Below are positions 34,164 through 43,608 of a DNA stretch of 64,000 bases, piece by piece (position 1 is the stretch's first letter; every line of letters starts with the position of its first letter). The DNA lies in NCBI RefSeq assembly GCF_900177545.1, contig NZ_FXBQ01000001.1, positions 3,380,163-3,444,162 of the forward strand, written 5' to 3'. The notes below the pieces were generated by a model. The model did not search any database. It had not been told where the DNA came from and saw only the letters and a program-made list of their open reading frames with translations. Source of the DNA: Maritimibacter sp. HL-12 (GTDB lineage Bacteria > Pseudomonadota > Alphaproteobacteria > Rhodobacterales > Rhodobacteraceae). The translations under genes were made by a program, and so were the position numbers.

Positions 34164-35153
34164 TCAGGCCACCGCCGCGTTGGTTTTCGGCCCGAGGGTG
34201 CCCTTGAGCCACATCTGCCCCACTTTCCCCACCACGTAAGGGATGAATGCCGTCGCCACCACAAGGGCAACCGCACCGAGCAGGCGGAAACCACCACCAT
34301 AGCCCGCCGCGCCCAGCATCATCATCAACGAGGCGAAAGCGGCGAGCGGAAAGGTCATCGCGCCCCAGAGCGGCGAAACCCCGGCCGCGATCAACCAGCG
34401 CCCCCGCGCCACCAGCAAAGCCATCAGCACCAGCGCCCAGATCGCCAGCCCGAAGCCGAGCGCGCCATGCCCCAGCAGGAGCGCCACCATCGCCAGCAGG
34501 CTCGCCGGTGCGGAATGGATCGCCAGCAGCGGGCGCAGCGGCGCGGGCACGTCGCGGCGGGCGAACTGTACCGCGGAGGCGATCCAGATCAGCACCGCCG
34601 CCGCCAGCGAGGCCCAGAATACGACGGTGGAATACCCGGTCCAGCCCAGCGGCAGCGCCGCCAGCGGGCTGACGATCAGGCCCACGAAGGTGAGGTGAAA
34701 CACCGGCGTCACCGTGCGCGCCTCCGCCGGGCCGGTCAGCAGCGCGCGCGTGACGAGCAGCATCACCGCGACATGCCCGGCAATCCCGAGCACCAGAACC
34801 GCACGGGCCAGCGCCTGCGACCATGGCAGAACCGCCACCGCCAGCAGGATCAGCGCCATCGTCATCGCCGCCAGCCCGGCCCGACCGGGCAAAACCTTGA
34901 GGTCTTCCGCTACCACACCGGGGCGCGCCGCGATCTTGGCGAGATAATTGCCGAGCGCGAAGACAAACAGCAAGGTCACCGCCCCCATCAGCAGCTCGCC
35001 CACCGCGCCGCTGATCCCGAAGGCATCCGGCGCCCGGCCCCAGGCCAGCGCGAGGCCGAACAGCCCGAGGATTGGCGGAAAGATCGCCGGCGGGGTCTTG
35101 CGCCAGCGTGGTATTTTCTTCTGCGCCTGGAAGGCGGGGGGCTGTGCGGCCAT
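34164..35153 (-). CDS. SLAC1/TehA-type anion channel family protein
   Basis: 329-residue integral membrane protein with ten hydrophobic segments and a basic N-terminus ('QKKIPRWRKTPPAIFPPILGLFGLALAWG'). The start and helix pattern match the tellurite-resistance/dicarboxylate transporter (TehA, Mae1, SLAC1) superfamily, whose members pass anions such as sulfite, nitrate or dicarboxylates. Substrate is not determined. AGGAGA lies just upstream of the ATG. No tellurite methyltransferase gene is adjacent, so a tellurite role is not supported. Confidence 0.82.
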   Translation of the reverse strand: MAAQPPAFQAQKKIPRWRKTPPAIFPPILGLFGLALAWGRAPDAFGISGAVGELLMGAVTLLFVFALGNYLAKIAARPGVVAEDLKVLPGRAGLAAMTMALILLAVAVLPWSQALARAVLVLGIAGHVAVMLLVTRALLTGPAEARTVTPVFHLTFVGLIVSPLAALPLGWTGYSTVVFWASLAAAVLIWIASAVQFARRDVPAPLRPLLAIHSAPASLLAMVALLLGHGALGFGLAIWALVLMALLVARGRWLIAAGVSPLWGAMTFPLAAFASLMMMLGAAGYGGGFRLLGAVALVVATAFIPYVVGKVGQMWLKGTLGPKTNAAVA

Positions 35154-35339
35154 GGGTGGTCTCCTGTCCTGTCCGCCCCGGATGACCCAGGCGCGGGTGA
35201 ATGGGAATGCGCCCGGTGGTCGCGGTCACGCCGCGCAGTGGCTGCGCCGACCGTTGACCGAGGTCAACACCGCGTGCAACATCCCCATGAGGGGAGTCGG
35301 CACCCAGGGGTGGGGGCCGGACAAAAACGAGGGAAACGC

Positions 35340-35723
35340 ATGAAAACCGCCATTACCACGGCCGTTCTGGCCTCTACTCTGCTTATGTCCTGCGCCCAAC
35401 GCGCAAACGAGGTTCAAGCCAGTTATGTATCGCCGCTGACCTATCAAAGCTACAGTTGTAAACAGATCGAGGTCGAGGCGCGCCGCGTTGCGGCCCGAAC
35501 AGGGCAAATCGCAGGGACTCAAGATCAAAACGCGAGCCGCGACGCGGCAGCCACCGCAGCAGCCGTCATTTTGTTCTGGCCCGCCGCGTTCTTCGTGAAA
35601 GGTGATGGTTCGAACGCGACCGAACTCGCCCGGCTGCGCGGCGAACTCGAAGCGCTCGAAGTGGTCTCAAACGAGAAGAACTGCGGCCTCGTGTTTGAAT
35701 CCAACCAAGCTGCCAGCAGCTAA
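35340..35723 (+). CDS. Small lipoprotein of unknown function
   Basis: 127 residues. A lipoprotein signal peptide ends at 'LLMSC' with the modified cysteine at C18, then 'YQSYSCKQIEVEARRV'. A hydrophobic segment at about residues 70-85 ('AAAVILFWPAAFFV') suggests a second membrane contact, followed by an amphipathic helix rich in Glu/Leu. A GAGGGA ribosome site precedes the ATG by six bases. The layout (lipobox, short helical linker, hydrophobic Trp-Pro segment, 'ELARLRGELEALE' helix) recalls small envelope lipoproteins seen in many Rhodobacterales. No function known. Confidence 0.8.
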   Translation: MKTAITTAVLASTLLMSCAQRANEVQASYVSPLTYQSYSCKQIEVEARRVAARTGQIAGTQDQNASRDAAATAAAVILFWPAAFFVKGDGSNATELARLRGELEALEVVSNEKNCGLVFESNQAASS

Positions 35724-35752
35724 CGACGGGACAACACGGTCTTGTGTCGCGG

Positions 35753-36580
35753 TCAGCCCATGCCGAGCGACCGGCGCAGCATGTTGAGCGCCACCAGCGT
35801 CAGGAACACGCCGAACACGCGCTTAAGCGGTTTCGGGTCGAGGGCATGGGCGAGTTTCACCCCGAGCGGGGCGGTGAGGATCGTCATCGCGATCACCACG
35901 AGAAAGGCGGGCAGGTTCACCGCACCCAGCGTGTAGGGCGGCGCATCGGGCACGGTGACGAACAGGAAGGCGATCACCGAGGGCAGCGCGATGATCAGCC
36001 CGAAGCCCGCTGCGGTTGCCACCGCGCGGTGAATCGGCACGCCGTGCAGGGTCATGATCGGCACCCCGAACGAGCCGCCGCCGATTCCCATCAGGACCGA
36101 AAGAAACCCCACGACCGGCGAAAGCACGCTGCGCAACGCCACCCCCGGCATCACCTGCGCGATCCGCCATTCGAACCGACCGAACAGCATGTAAAGCCCG
36201 ATCGCGAAGGCGAGGCCGCCGAAAATGCCCTGCAAGGTCGACGACTGCAGGCTCGCCGCCACCAGAACACCGAGCACCGCGCCGATCACGATCCCCGCGC
36301 CCCAAGATCTCAGGATCGGCCATTCCACCGCGCCGCGCTTGTGATGCGCCATCACCGAGCGCGCCGAGGTCACGATGATCGTCGCCAGCGATGTGGCGAG
36401 ACACACCTGCATCAGCGCACCGGACTCGTACCCCAGCGCCGCAAAAGCATAGTAGAAGCCCGGCACCAGGACGATCCCGCCACCGACTCCGAGCAGCCCG
36501 GCGAGCACCCCGGCCAGCGCGCCGATCACGACTAGGAGAACAAGCATCTCCAGGATCAGGATGGTGTCGGGAAAAACCAT
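35753..36580 (-). CDS. TauE/SafE family sulfite/organosulfonate exporter-like permease
   Basis: 275-residue membrane protein with eight hydrophobic segments. The two TauE/SafE repeats are marked by 'GLLGVGGGIVLVPGFYY' and 'VLMGIGGGSFGVPIMTL', the Gly-rich motifs of the family. Members export sulfite, sulfoacetate or related anions, but the substrate is not evident. Start taken at 'MVFPDTILI'; an in-frame ATG 12 codons earlier is possible, and neither has a strong ribosome site. Confidence 0.88.
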   Translation of the reverse strand: MVFPDTILILEMLVLLVVIGALAGVLAGLLGVGGGIVLVPGFYYAFAALGYESGALMQVCLATSLATIIVTSARSVMAHHKRGAVEWPILRSWGAGIVIGAVLGVLVAASLQSSTLQGIFGGLAFAIGLYMLFGRFEWRIAQVMPGVALRSVLSPVVGFLSVLMGIGGGSFGVPIMTLHGVPIHRAVATAAGFGLIIALPSVIAFLFVTVPDAPPYTLGAVNLPAFLVVIAMTILTAPLGVKLAHALDPKPLKRVFGVFLTLVALNMLRRSLGMG

Positions 36581-36715
36581 GGTCGCGCGCTCGCTGTTGG
36601 AACCTCGACGTGCCATACACCGCGCCCGCGGGAAGGGAAAGCGCCTCGGGGGACTGGGCGGGATTCCGGGGATGGCGCGGCCGCGCGCCGTGCCCGCCGC
36701 GCGCCCTGCCCGGCG

Positions 36716-37744
36716 TTACCCGCAGACCGGCCGCGCCATCGGCGCTTGCGCGCCCGTTTGCGCAGCAAGGCACGGCGCGAGCGCCTGCTCCACCAGGTCC
36801 GGCCCCGCCCCGGGCCGGGTGGCCCCTTCCGACAGCAGCCGCCGCCAGGCCCGCGCACCGGGACGGCCCGCGAAAAGCCCCAGCATGTGCCGGGTGATCT
36901 CGTGCAGCCGTCCGCCGCCGGAAAGATGCGCCTCGATATAGGGCAACATCGCGCGCACCACCGCCTCCGGCGTGGTCGCGGCGTGCCCATCTCCAAAGAT
37001 GCGCGCGTCGGCGCCGATCAGAACCTCCGCCGGATGGTGATAGGCCGCCCGCCCGATCATCACCCCGTCGATCCCCGCCGCAAGCTGCGCCGCAGCCGCG
37101 TCGAGCGTGGCGATGCCGCCGTTGATCGAGATGTGCATGTCGGGAAAGGCGCGTTTCATCGCCTGCACCAGCGGATAGTCGAGCGGCGGCACCTCGCGGT
37201 TTTCCTTCGGGCTCAAACCCTTGAGCCAGGCCTTGCGGGCGTGGATCGTCACCCGCCGCACCCCGGCGTCACGGATTGTCTCAAGGAAGGCGGGCAACAC
37301 CTCGGCCGGTTCCTGATCGTCCACCCCGATCCGGCATTTCACCGTGATCTCAATACCATCGGAGGCGTCCTTCATCGCGCGCAGGCAGTCGGCCACCAGC
37401 TCCGGGCTCTTCATCAGCACCGCGCCGAATGTGCCTGATTGAACCCGGTCGGACGGACACCCGACGTTGAGGTTAACCTCGTCATAGCCCTGCGCGACAC
37501 ACAGCGCCGTCGCCCGCGCAAGCTCGCCCGGGTCCGATCCGCCAAGCTGCACCGCCACCGGGTGCTCGGCCGCATCGAAATCGAGAAGATGAACGGCACC
37601 GCCGCGCACCAGCGCCGCCGCCGTCACCATCTCGGTATAGAGCAGCGCATGGTTGCTCATCTGCCGGTGAAAATACCGGCAGTGACGATCTGTCCAGTCC
37701 ATCATCGGAGCGACGGACAATCTGGCGTGTTGGTCGAGTTCCAT
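36716..37744 (-). CDS. dusA: tRNA-dihydrouridine synthase A
   Basis: 342-residue FMN-dependent TIM-barrel enzyme that reduces uridine in the tRNA D-loop. The DusA N-terminus is 'LSVAPMMDWTDRHCRYFHR', the catalytic cysteine lies in 'LNVGCPSDRVQSG', and 'VTIHARKAWLKGLSP' and 'INGGI' form the flavin/phosphate site. The motif 'GLSPKENREVPPL' is specific for the DusA subgroup. Single-gene transcript on the minus strand. Confidence 0.95.
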   Translation of the reverse strand: MELDQHARLSVAPMMDWTDRHCRYFHRQMSNHALLYTEMVTAAALVRGGAVHLLDFDAAEHPVAVQLGGSDPGELARATALCVAQGYDEVNLNVGCPSDRVQSGTFGAVLMKSPELVADCLRAMKDASDGIEITVKCRIGVDDQEPAEVLPAFLETIRDAGVRRVTIHARKAWLKGLSPKENREVPPLDYPLVQAMKRAFPDMHISINGGIATLDAAAAQLAAGIDGVMIGRAAYHHPAEVLIGADARIFGDGHAATTPEAVVRAMLPYIEAHLSGGGRLHEITRHMLGLFAGRPGARAWRRLLSEGATRPGAGPDLVEQALAPCLAAQTGAQAPMARPVCG

Positions 37745-38169
37745 GTTTCTGTTTGTCTTCTGTCCCTTGGCGGCGGCTTTTGCGCATCCGGGCCAGGCCC
37801 CGATATGCCGGTTTCTGCGTCGTCACGATGACCCGTTGCGCCGCCCGGGCGGACCAGGGGCGGGTGCCAACCGGGTCGCCCGTCTCCAGCCGCCTCCCTC
37901 GGGCAGCCTCATCGGTCTCCACTTAATGGAAATGTCCAGGGTAGGCAAACCGCCGCGCTGCAGCAAAGCCGCAACTCTCTCCGGCTCATGGCGTTTCGAT
38001 CCGGGAGGCGGTTTCAACGCGACGGCCGCGCGCGTCCGTTCAGCGTCGCCTTGCGCGCGATCATGAGCGGCCCGGGGTCTCTTCATCGGTGCCTTCGGCG
38101 CATCGCGAAAGGCTGGCCGGGGTTTGCGAAACGGGATTGGCGCGCGCCGCAATCCGCGCCTTTGCCGGG
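37745..38169. other. Gene-free stretch between dusA and a small membrane protein gene
   Basis: No supported coding sequence, RNA or repeat seen over 425 bp. It must include the dusA promoter at its left end. Open frames here overlap each other without ribosome sites or family features. Confidence 0.5.
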
Positions 38170-38421
38170 TCAGTCGTTCTCGCGGCCAAGGCTCATCGCC
38201 CCGACGGCGACGCCAAGCGTGCCGAATATCAGCGCTCCCTGCGCGAGGAACAACGCTGCGGCGCCGGCATTCAGCGGGCTTTCCAGCAATCCCCCGAGCC
38301 CGGCGGTGTTCGTGTGATACAGCACCAGGCCAAACATGCAGCCCATCGCCGCGCCGTCCAGGAAATGGCCGATCATCGTGCGCACGAGGCGGGGTTGCCG
38401 ACTGCGTATCCATCCAAACAT
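38170..38421 (-). CDS. Small two- to three-helix membrane protein
   Basis: 83 residues with hydrophobic segments at about 14-36 and 50-78 and a basic N-terminus; a GGGAG ribosome site precedes the ATG. 'GHFLDGAAMGCMFGLVLYHTN' forms the first helix. I do not recognise it. It lies 163 bp downstream of ctaG on the same strand and might be the last gene of the oxidase operon or a separate transcript. Confidence 0.65.
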   Translation of the reverse strand: MFGWIRSRQPRLVRTMIGHFLDGAAMGCMFGLVLYHTNTAGLGGLLESPLNAGAAALFLAQGALIFGTLGVAVGAMSLGREND

Positions 38422-38584
38422 CGTGCCACTCCCTTTGTCCTGTGCATTGGTCTCCTGTGCTTATGCAACCGCCAAACCGGCGGAATGTTCCATCTAACGA
38501 GGCTAAAAGGGGCACAACGGGTGGCGCGCGAGCCCCGAATTGCCGCCCCTGCCCGTCCGCGACGGGTCCGCCGCGCCGGGTGCG

Positions 38585-39304
38585 TCACCGCGGCCGCATC
38601 GGGCGACGGTCTTGCGCTTCGGATTGCACAAAGCGAAACGCCAGCACCCCGACGGCGGCCAGGAACAACAGACCGCCGGCGATCCACATCAATCCGCCTG
38701 CCAGTTGCTGATCGGCCAGCGGTCCGATGCCGTAGGCATGGGTCGTGACGAGGTGGAAGGTGTGCCATGGGCCCGCCGCGAATGTCAGCATCACGGCATA
38801 GCCGGTCATCTGTGCGCTGGTCAGGGCCGCGGCCGCCAGCGCGCGCTCGGGCGCGGCTCTCATCGCGGCAAACAACAGCACCGCCGACCCGAACAGGCTC
38901 AGATGCATGGTCCAATAGACCAGATCGCCTTGCAGGGTGGCATCGTAGGGGCCGGGCGCGTGCCATGTCCAGAACAGCACCGCGAACAAGCCGGCCATCG
39001 GCAGCGCCGGGAGGCGCAGCTTCGGCAGGGCGGATGCGATGATCGGGGCGGCCAGCAGCGTCAACAGGACATGCTGCGCCACCCGCGCCGAGAACAGCGC
39101 CATCGACGCCGCGCAAAGTGGCGAAACAAACAGGAGCGCAACTAGGCCCCAGCCCACCGAAAACCGTCGCGGGTTCTGCGCCAGCATCTGGCCGCCCGCC
39201 AGACCGAGCGCAAGACCCGCCAGCAGCCACGGATCAAACAGCCAGCGCCCCCAGAGGTCTTCCGGCGTGGGCGGGACGCCGCAAAAGGGCACATAGGGTT
39301 CCAT
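38585..39304 (-). CDS. ctaG: CtaG (Caa3-type) cytochrome c oxidase assembly protein
   Basis: 239-residue membrane protein with six or seven helices and the CtaG_caa3 features: 'FDPWLLAGLALGLAGGQ', 'RVAQHVLLTLLAAPIIASALP' region, 'WTWHAPGPYDATLQGDLVYWTMHLS', and 'GPWHTFHLVTTH'. The conserved His residues are thought to handle copper for CuB insertion. A perfect AGGAGG lies seven bases before the ATG. Eighth gene of the dehydrogenase/oxidase operon, directly after the oxidase subunits, which confirms its role. Confidence 0.88.
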   Translation of the reverse strand: MEPYVPFCGVPPTPEDLWGRWLFDPWLLAGLALGLAGGQMLAQNPRRFSVGWGLVALLFVSPLCAASMALFSARVAQHVLLTLLAAPIIASALPKLRLPALPMAGLFAVLFWTWHAPGPYDATLQGDLVYWTMHLSLFGSAVLLFAAMRAAPERALAAAALTSAQMTGYAVMLTFAAGPWHTFHLVTTHAYGIGPLADQQLAGGLMWIAGGLLFLAAVGVLAFRFVQSEAQDRRPMRPR

Positions 39305-39321
39305 CTGAACCTCCTTTCGTG

Positions 39322-39660
39322 TCAGCCTGAACAGCTGCTCAGAACCGCGACCGGAACCGCATTCAGCAAGATCGCCAGAAGCGATATGGTGGCCGTCCAA
39401 TACGCGGTGGCGGCGAGGCTTGCCTCGGGGGCCAGCGCGGTGTCGGCGACGATCCGGCCCCGCCGCCGTGCGGCGGCGACCAGCAACGCCAACACCCCAA
39501 GCGCCGGAAACACCGTCACAAGGCTGACGGTGGCGCGCAGGATCTCCGGCGTCATCAGGGCGCGTGGCCCGCAAGTGGCGGAAATCAGCGCAAAGACGAC
39601 ACCAAAATGCACAGCCCAGAGCAGGATCGGGCAAACGGTCCAGATCACCAACCGGGTCAT
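39322..39660 (-). CDS. Small membrane protein of the oxidase operon
   Basis: 112 residues with three hydrophobic segments (about 5-27, 38-58, 82-105); 'CPILLWAVHFGVVFALISATCG' forms the first. The start overlaps the subunit I/III stop by four bases. The size and position suit a subunit IV-like or assembly component of the caa3-type oxidase; 'WxxHFxxVY' helices occur in proteins coded beside such oxidases. No catalytic motif is visible. It is followed 17 bp later by ctaG. Confidence 0.75.
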   Translation of the reverse strand: MTRLVIWTVCPILLWAVHFGVVFALISATCGPRALMTPEILRATVSLVTVFPALGVLALLVAAARRRGRIVADTALAPEASLAATAYWTATISLLAILLNAVPVAVLSSCSG

Positions 39661-42179
39661 GCCATCCTCCCCAGGACCAAAAACAGGACGGCTGCGCCAG
39701 CCACCATCAGGGCGGTGCCGTTGACGAAGCTCGCCAGCAGCAGATCGGGCAGGGTCTGTCCCGGCCGCACCGCGCCCGCGAGCTTGCGCAGGGCGTTGAA
39801 GAGCGCCCAGTAGACGACGACCGCCAGATTCAGGACGACGAACACCCCAAGCGCCCATCCCACCGCGCCAAACGCGGTCGCCCATGGATCGACAGGAGCC
39901 AGGGCCAGTCCCACCGCAAACGCGGCGCCGATCGCGGCCAGAGCACAGCCCAGATCGAGCAGCGCCGCGCCGACGAGACGGGACACACCGGCAAGACGCC
40001 GGGCGAACCAGGCCAGGATCGGCGTCGCGCAGGCCCCGGCAAGGGCGGCGATCGCCGGCATGGCCTCGGGCAAGGCGGTCTGCGCAACCGCGAGCGGCCG
40101 GGTGTTCCACAGGTACAACCCGGCAAACAGGATCGACGCATAGAGGGCAAAGGAGATCAGGAGCGCCCCGGCGGTGCCGACATAGAGGTGGCTGCGCCGG
40201 TCCACGGCATTGACCGGAAGTGCCAGGCCCGCCACCCCGGTCTGGCGGATCACGCCGCTGTCGGAAGGCTCCCATATCCACCCGGTCAGACCGATCAGGG
40301 CGATGACGGCCCCCGCCATGGTCCACGGATACAGCCCCGCCAAGGTCAGCGCAAAGATCATGGTGAGGCCGAGGGCAAAGACCAACGGAAACCAGGTTGG
40401 ATGCGGCAGGCGCAGGATCTGTATCGGCGCGCCGCTTACCGGATCGCACCCGATCGTTTCGCGGCGGTGATCGGGATATGCCCGCAAGGCCCCGTCGATC
40501 CCGGCCGGATCGCCGCGCGACAGTTCGGGCTGATCCCAAAGCGGCTCGCGCGAGTGTATGATCGGGATGGCGCGGAAGTTGTAGCCCGGCGACCGTGGCG
40601 GATAGAGCCATTCGAGCGTTGCCGCCCCCCAGGGATTGCGGCCCGCCGGGCGACCGACCCATCGGTGACGGAAGAAGTCGACGATGAAAAGCGCGATCCC
40701 GGCCGCCAGGATATAGGCCCCGATTGAAGACAGCATGTTGAGCCGGTCCCAGCCGATCCCTTCCGGGTAGGTGGCAACCCTGCGGGGCATCCCGCGCATG
40801 CCGGTCAGGTGCATCATGAAGAAGGCAAGGTTGAACCCGAGGAACATCAGCCAGAAGACCCATTTGCCAAGGGTTTCCGACATCATCCGCCCGGTGAAAT
40901 GCGGCACCCAGTAATACAGTGCGCCAAACATCGGAAAGACGAAGCCACCGATCAGAACGTAATGAAGATGGGCGACGACGAAGTAGCTGTCATGTGCCTG
41001 CAGGTTGAACGGCACCGAGGCGAGCATGACGCCGGTCAGTCCCCCCAGCACGAAGATAAACAGGAACCCGAGGATGAAGTGCATCGGCACCGTCAGCCTT
41101 GGCCGACCTTGGGTCAGCGTGGCGACGAAGCAGAAGATCTGCACGCCGGTCGGGATCGCCACCATCGTCGAGGCCGCCGAGAACAGCGTCAGCGACATGT
41201 TGGGCAGCCCGGTGGCGAACATGTGGTGCGCCCAGAGCCCGAACGACAGGAACCCCATCGAGACAACCGCCGCCACCGCGAACCCGTAGCCGAACAGCGG
41301 TTTGCCGACAAAGACCGGCAGCATGGTGGCAACCATGCCCGCGGCCGGCAAAAAGATGATGTAGACCTCGGGGTGGCCGAACAGCCAGAACAGGTGCTGC
41401 CACAGCACCGGGTCGCCGCCGAATTCCGGATCGAAGAACGGCAGGCCCAGCAGCCGCTCGGCCTCCAGGATGACGGTGCCGAAGATCAACGGCGGAAACG
41501 CCAGCGCGATCATGAAGGCGGTGACCAGCAGGTACCACATCAGGATCGGCATCTGCGACAGGCTCATGCCCGGGGCGCGACTGCACAGGATCGCGGCAAT
41601 GATCTCGACCGCGGCGGTCACGCTGGCGACCTCGGCGAGGGTGATCCCGATCAGCCAGAAATCGGCCGACATGCCGGGGGTATGGGCGCTGGTGGTCAAC
41701 GGCACATACATGAACCACCCCGAGTCCGGCGCGGCATCGAACAGGAAAGACGACAGCACGATGATCCCGCCGAACAGGTAGCAGAAATACCCGAACGATC
41801 CGATGCGGGGAAAGACCAGGTCGCGCGCGCCCACCATCATCGGGATCAGATAAATGCCAAAGCCCTCCAGCATGGGGATGGCAAACAGGAACATCATTAT
41901 GGTCCCGTGCATCGTGAAGATCTGGTTGTAGGTTTCGCTGTCGAGGAAGGTGTTCTCCGGCACGATCAACTGCGTGCGCACCAGCAATGCAAGAACCCCC
42001 GCGATCAGGAAAAAGACGAAGCCCGTGATCAAGAATCGCTTGCCCACCACCCGGTGCGAGACCGACGACAGCACCCGCAGGCCCGGAGGCGGCTGCCAGA
42101 ACTGCTCGAACGTCGCGTCGTGCGCGCCGGACGGCGCGCGATCATAGGCGGCAGGCGTGCGGTTGGCAGTCTGTGTCAT
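39657..42179 (-). CDS. ctaD: Cytochrome c oxidase subunit I fused to a subunit III-like domain
   Basis: 840 residues. Residues about 40-560 are subunit I: heme a ligands H91 and H406, heme a3 ligand H404, CuB ligands H269, H318 and H319, cross-link tyrosine Y273 and D-channel E271 and D120. The K-channel lysine position (R. sphaeroides K362) is Q347, and the D-channel asparagines N121 and N139 are I109 and G127; the constant 15-residue offset across H269-H406 supports these pairings. Residues about 630-840 form a subunit III-like bundle of six or seven helices. It reduces O2 to water and pumps protons. The start overlaps the coxB stop, and longer readings enter coxB. Confidence 0.93.
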   Translation of the reverse strand: MTQTANRTPAAYDRAPSGAHDATFEQFWQPPPGLRVLSSVSHRVVGKRFLITGFVFFLIAGVLALLVRTQLIVPENTFLDSETYNQIFTMHGTIMMFLFAIPMLEGFGIYLIPMMVGARDLVFPRIGSFGYFCYLFGGIIVLSSFLFDAAPDSGWFMYVPLTTSAHTPGMSADFWLIGITLAEVASVTAAVEIIAAILCSRAPGMSLSQMPILMWYLLVTAFMIALAFPPLIFGTVILEAERLLGLPFFDPEFGGDPVLWQHLFWLFGHPEVYIIFLPAAGMVATMLPVFVGKPLFGYGFAVAAVVSMGFLSFGLWAHHMFATGLPNMSLTLFSAASTMVAIPTGVQIFCFVATLTQGRPRLTVPMHFILGFLFIFVLGGLTGVMLASVPFNLQAHDSYFVVAHLHYVLIGGFVFPMFGALYYWVPHFTGRMMSETLGKWVFWLMFLGFNLAFFMMHLTGMRGMPRRVATYPEGIGWDRLNMLSSIGAYILAAGIALFIVDFFRHRWVGRPAGRNPWGAATLEWLYPPRSPGYNFRAIPIIHSREPLWDQPELSRGDPAGIDGALRAYPDHRRETIGCDPVSGAPIQILRLPHPTWFPLVFALGLTMIFALTLAGLYPWTMAGAVIALIGLTGWIWEPSDSGVIRQTGVAGLALPVNAVDRRSHLYVGTAGALLISFALYASILFAGLYLWNTRPLAVAQTALPEAMPAIAALAGACATPILAWFARRLAGVSRLVGAALLDLGCALAAIGAAFAVGLALAPVDPWATAFGAVGWALGVFVVLNLAVVVYWALFNALRKLAGAVRPGQTLPDLLLASFVNGTALMVAGAAVLFLVLGRMA

Positions 42180-43105
42180 TTCAGGCTCGCCAGGTAGGCC
42201 GATACCGCGCGCAGGTCGGGGCCCGACAACTGGGTATAGCCGGGCATTTGCGCGCCCGGTTTCATCGCGCGGGCATCGGCGATCCAGCCCGCGAGCGCGC
42301 CCTGGCTCATGCGCCACATCCCCGCCCCGAGGCTGCGGCGCGCCCCGATCCGGGTCAGGTCGGGGCCCATGCGCGCGCCTTCCGCGACGCCGCGGATCTC
42401 GTGGCAGGCCGCACAGCCGGCGGTCTCGAACACCTCGCGCCCGTCCTGCAGGTCAGGGCGCGCGGCCTTGCGGGCCTCGCCCCCGGTCTGCTCCAGCCAG
42501 TCGTCGAACGCCCCGGGGTCGAGCACCCGCACCTCGAACGCCATGCGCGGATGGCCGACCCCGCAAAACTCCGCGCATTGGCCACGAAACAGGCCGGTCC
42601 TGGTTGCGGTCAGCGTCAGGATGTTGGTGCGGCCGGGAACCATGTCCATCTTCCCCGAGATCGACGGCACCCAGAACGAGTGGATCACGTCCTCGGCATG
42701 GAGTCGCAGGGTGACCGGACGATCCTTCGGCAAGACAAGCTCGTTGGCGTCACGGACCGCAGCCCCCTCGGGGTCATAGACGATGTCCCACCAGAACTGG
42801 TGCCCGGTCACGTCGATCACCAGGGCGTCATCGTGGGCGCGGGTCATCGCCAGCAGTGCCATCGTCGATCCGAGAAGAATGAGCAGGATCGCCCCCAGCG
42901 GCACGATCACCCCGCCCGACCAGATCCACCAGCCACGCGGCGCGGTATCGGCGCGCCACGCCAGCGCGATCAGCGCCATCACCACCACGAACACGACACC
43001 CAGGCCGATCGCCATGGCCACGGTCAGATCATGGGCCGACGCCGCACCGATACCTGCCGGGCGCAACCATGACTGACTGCCGAAGATGCCGAGCGCACTG
43101 TCCAT
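42176..43105 (-). CDS. ctaC: Cytochrome c oxidase subunit II with fused cytochrome c domain (caa3 type)
   Basis: 309 residues. Two membrane helices (about 25-50 and 62-84) are followed by a cupredoxin domain with a full CuA motif 'CAEFCGVGHPRM' (C-x3-C-x3-H-x2-M). The C-terminal cytochrome c domain has 'CAACH' and a likely Met ligand in 'AQMPGYTQL'. Electrons enter through the attached heme c to CuA. The ATG at 43105 has GGAGG seven bases upstream and overlaps the stop of the cytochrome c gene before it; the GTG one codon earlier is poorly spaced. Confidence 0.94.
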   Translation of the reverse strand: MDSALGIFGSQSWLRPAGIGAASAHDLTVAMAIGLGVVFVVVMALIALAWRADTAPRGWWIWSGGVIVPLGAILLILLGSTMALLAMTRAHDDALVIDVTGHQFWWDIVYDPEGAAVRDANELVLPKDRPVTLRLHAEDVIHSFWVPSISGKMDMVPGRTNILTLTATRTGLFRGQCAEFCGVGHPRMAFEVRVLDPGAFDDWLEQTGGEARKAARPDLQDGREVFETAGCAACHEIRGVAEGARMGPDLTRIGARRSLGAGMWRMSQGALAGWIADARAMKPGAQMPGYTQLSGPDLRAVSAYLASLK

Positions 43106-43605
43106 CACCGGCCTCCGACAGCGTAAAGGTAAGCCGCCATGTGCCGCGCCTCGTCTTCGGTCACGCCGAGGTCCGGCATCGCCGTACCCGGCGAAAGCGT
43201 GGTCGGCTCGACGATCCAGCGCACCAGCCCGCCCGGCCGGTTCGCCACCACGCCGGCGACGTAGCCGCGCCCTTGCGCGACCCGGTCCAATGCGGGCCCG
43301 ACCCGGCCCCTGGCGCCCCGGATGCCGGGTATCCGATGGCAGGCACCGCAGCCATGGTCGCGCATCAGGCGCGCGCCCTTGGCGGGCTCGCCGCCGGGAA
43401 CGTCGCGGGCCGCGGTTTCCCAGTCGGGACCGCTGCCGGGGGGCATGTCGCTGTACCAGGTCGCCGCACCGGTCACCGCCCGCTCGATCCTGTCTGGAAG
43501 CGGCCAGCCCGGATCGGCACCGGGCGGCAGCGCGGCCCAGCCCATCGCCAGCAAACAGATCAGGCTCAAACCACCCCGGAAGGCATATGCGCGGACACCT
43601 TCCAT
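43105..43605 (-). CDS. Exported monoheme cytochrome c
   Basis: 166 residues with an N-terminal signal/anchor helix (about 9-27), heme-binding 'CGACH' in 'MRDHGCGACHRIPG', and a probable axial Met in 'GTAMPDLG'. It probably shuttles or tethers electrons to the heme c of subunit II. It starts three bases after the diheme cytochrome gene and overlaps ctaC, so it is an integral part of the operon. Position and size resemble small membrane-anchored cytochromes found with caa3-type oxidases. Confidence 0.9.
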   Translation of the reverse strand: MEGVRAYAFRGGLSLICLLAMGWAALPPGADPGWPLPDRIERAVTGAATWYSDMPPGSGPDWETAARDVPGGEPAKGARLMRDHGCGACHRIPGIRGARGRVGPALDRVAQGRGYVAGVVANRPGGLVRWIVEPTTLSPGTAMPDLGVTEDEARHMAAYLYAVGGR

Positions 43606-43608
43606 GGC

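Noticed and set aside
34164-35153. Tellurite resistance gene
   Set aside because: Only the SLAC1/TehA superfamily fold is supported; there is no TehB or other tellurite gene nearby.
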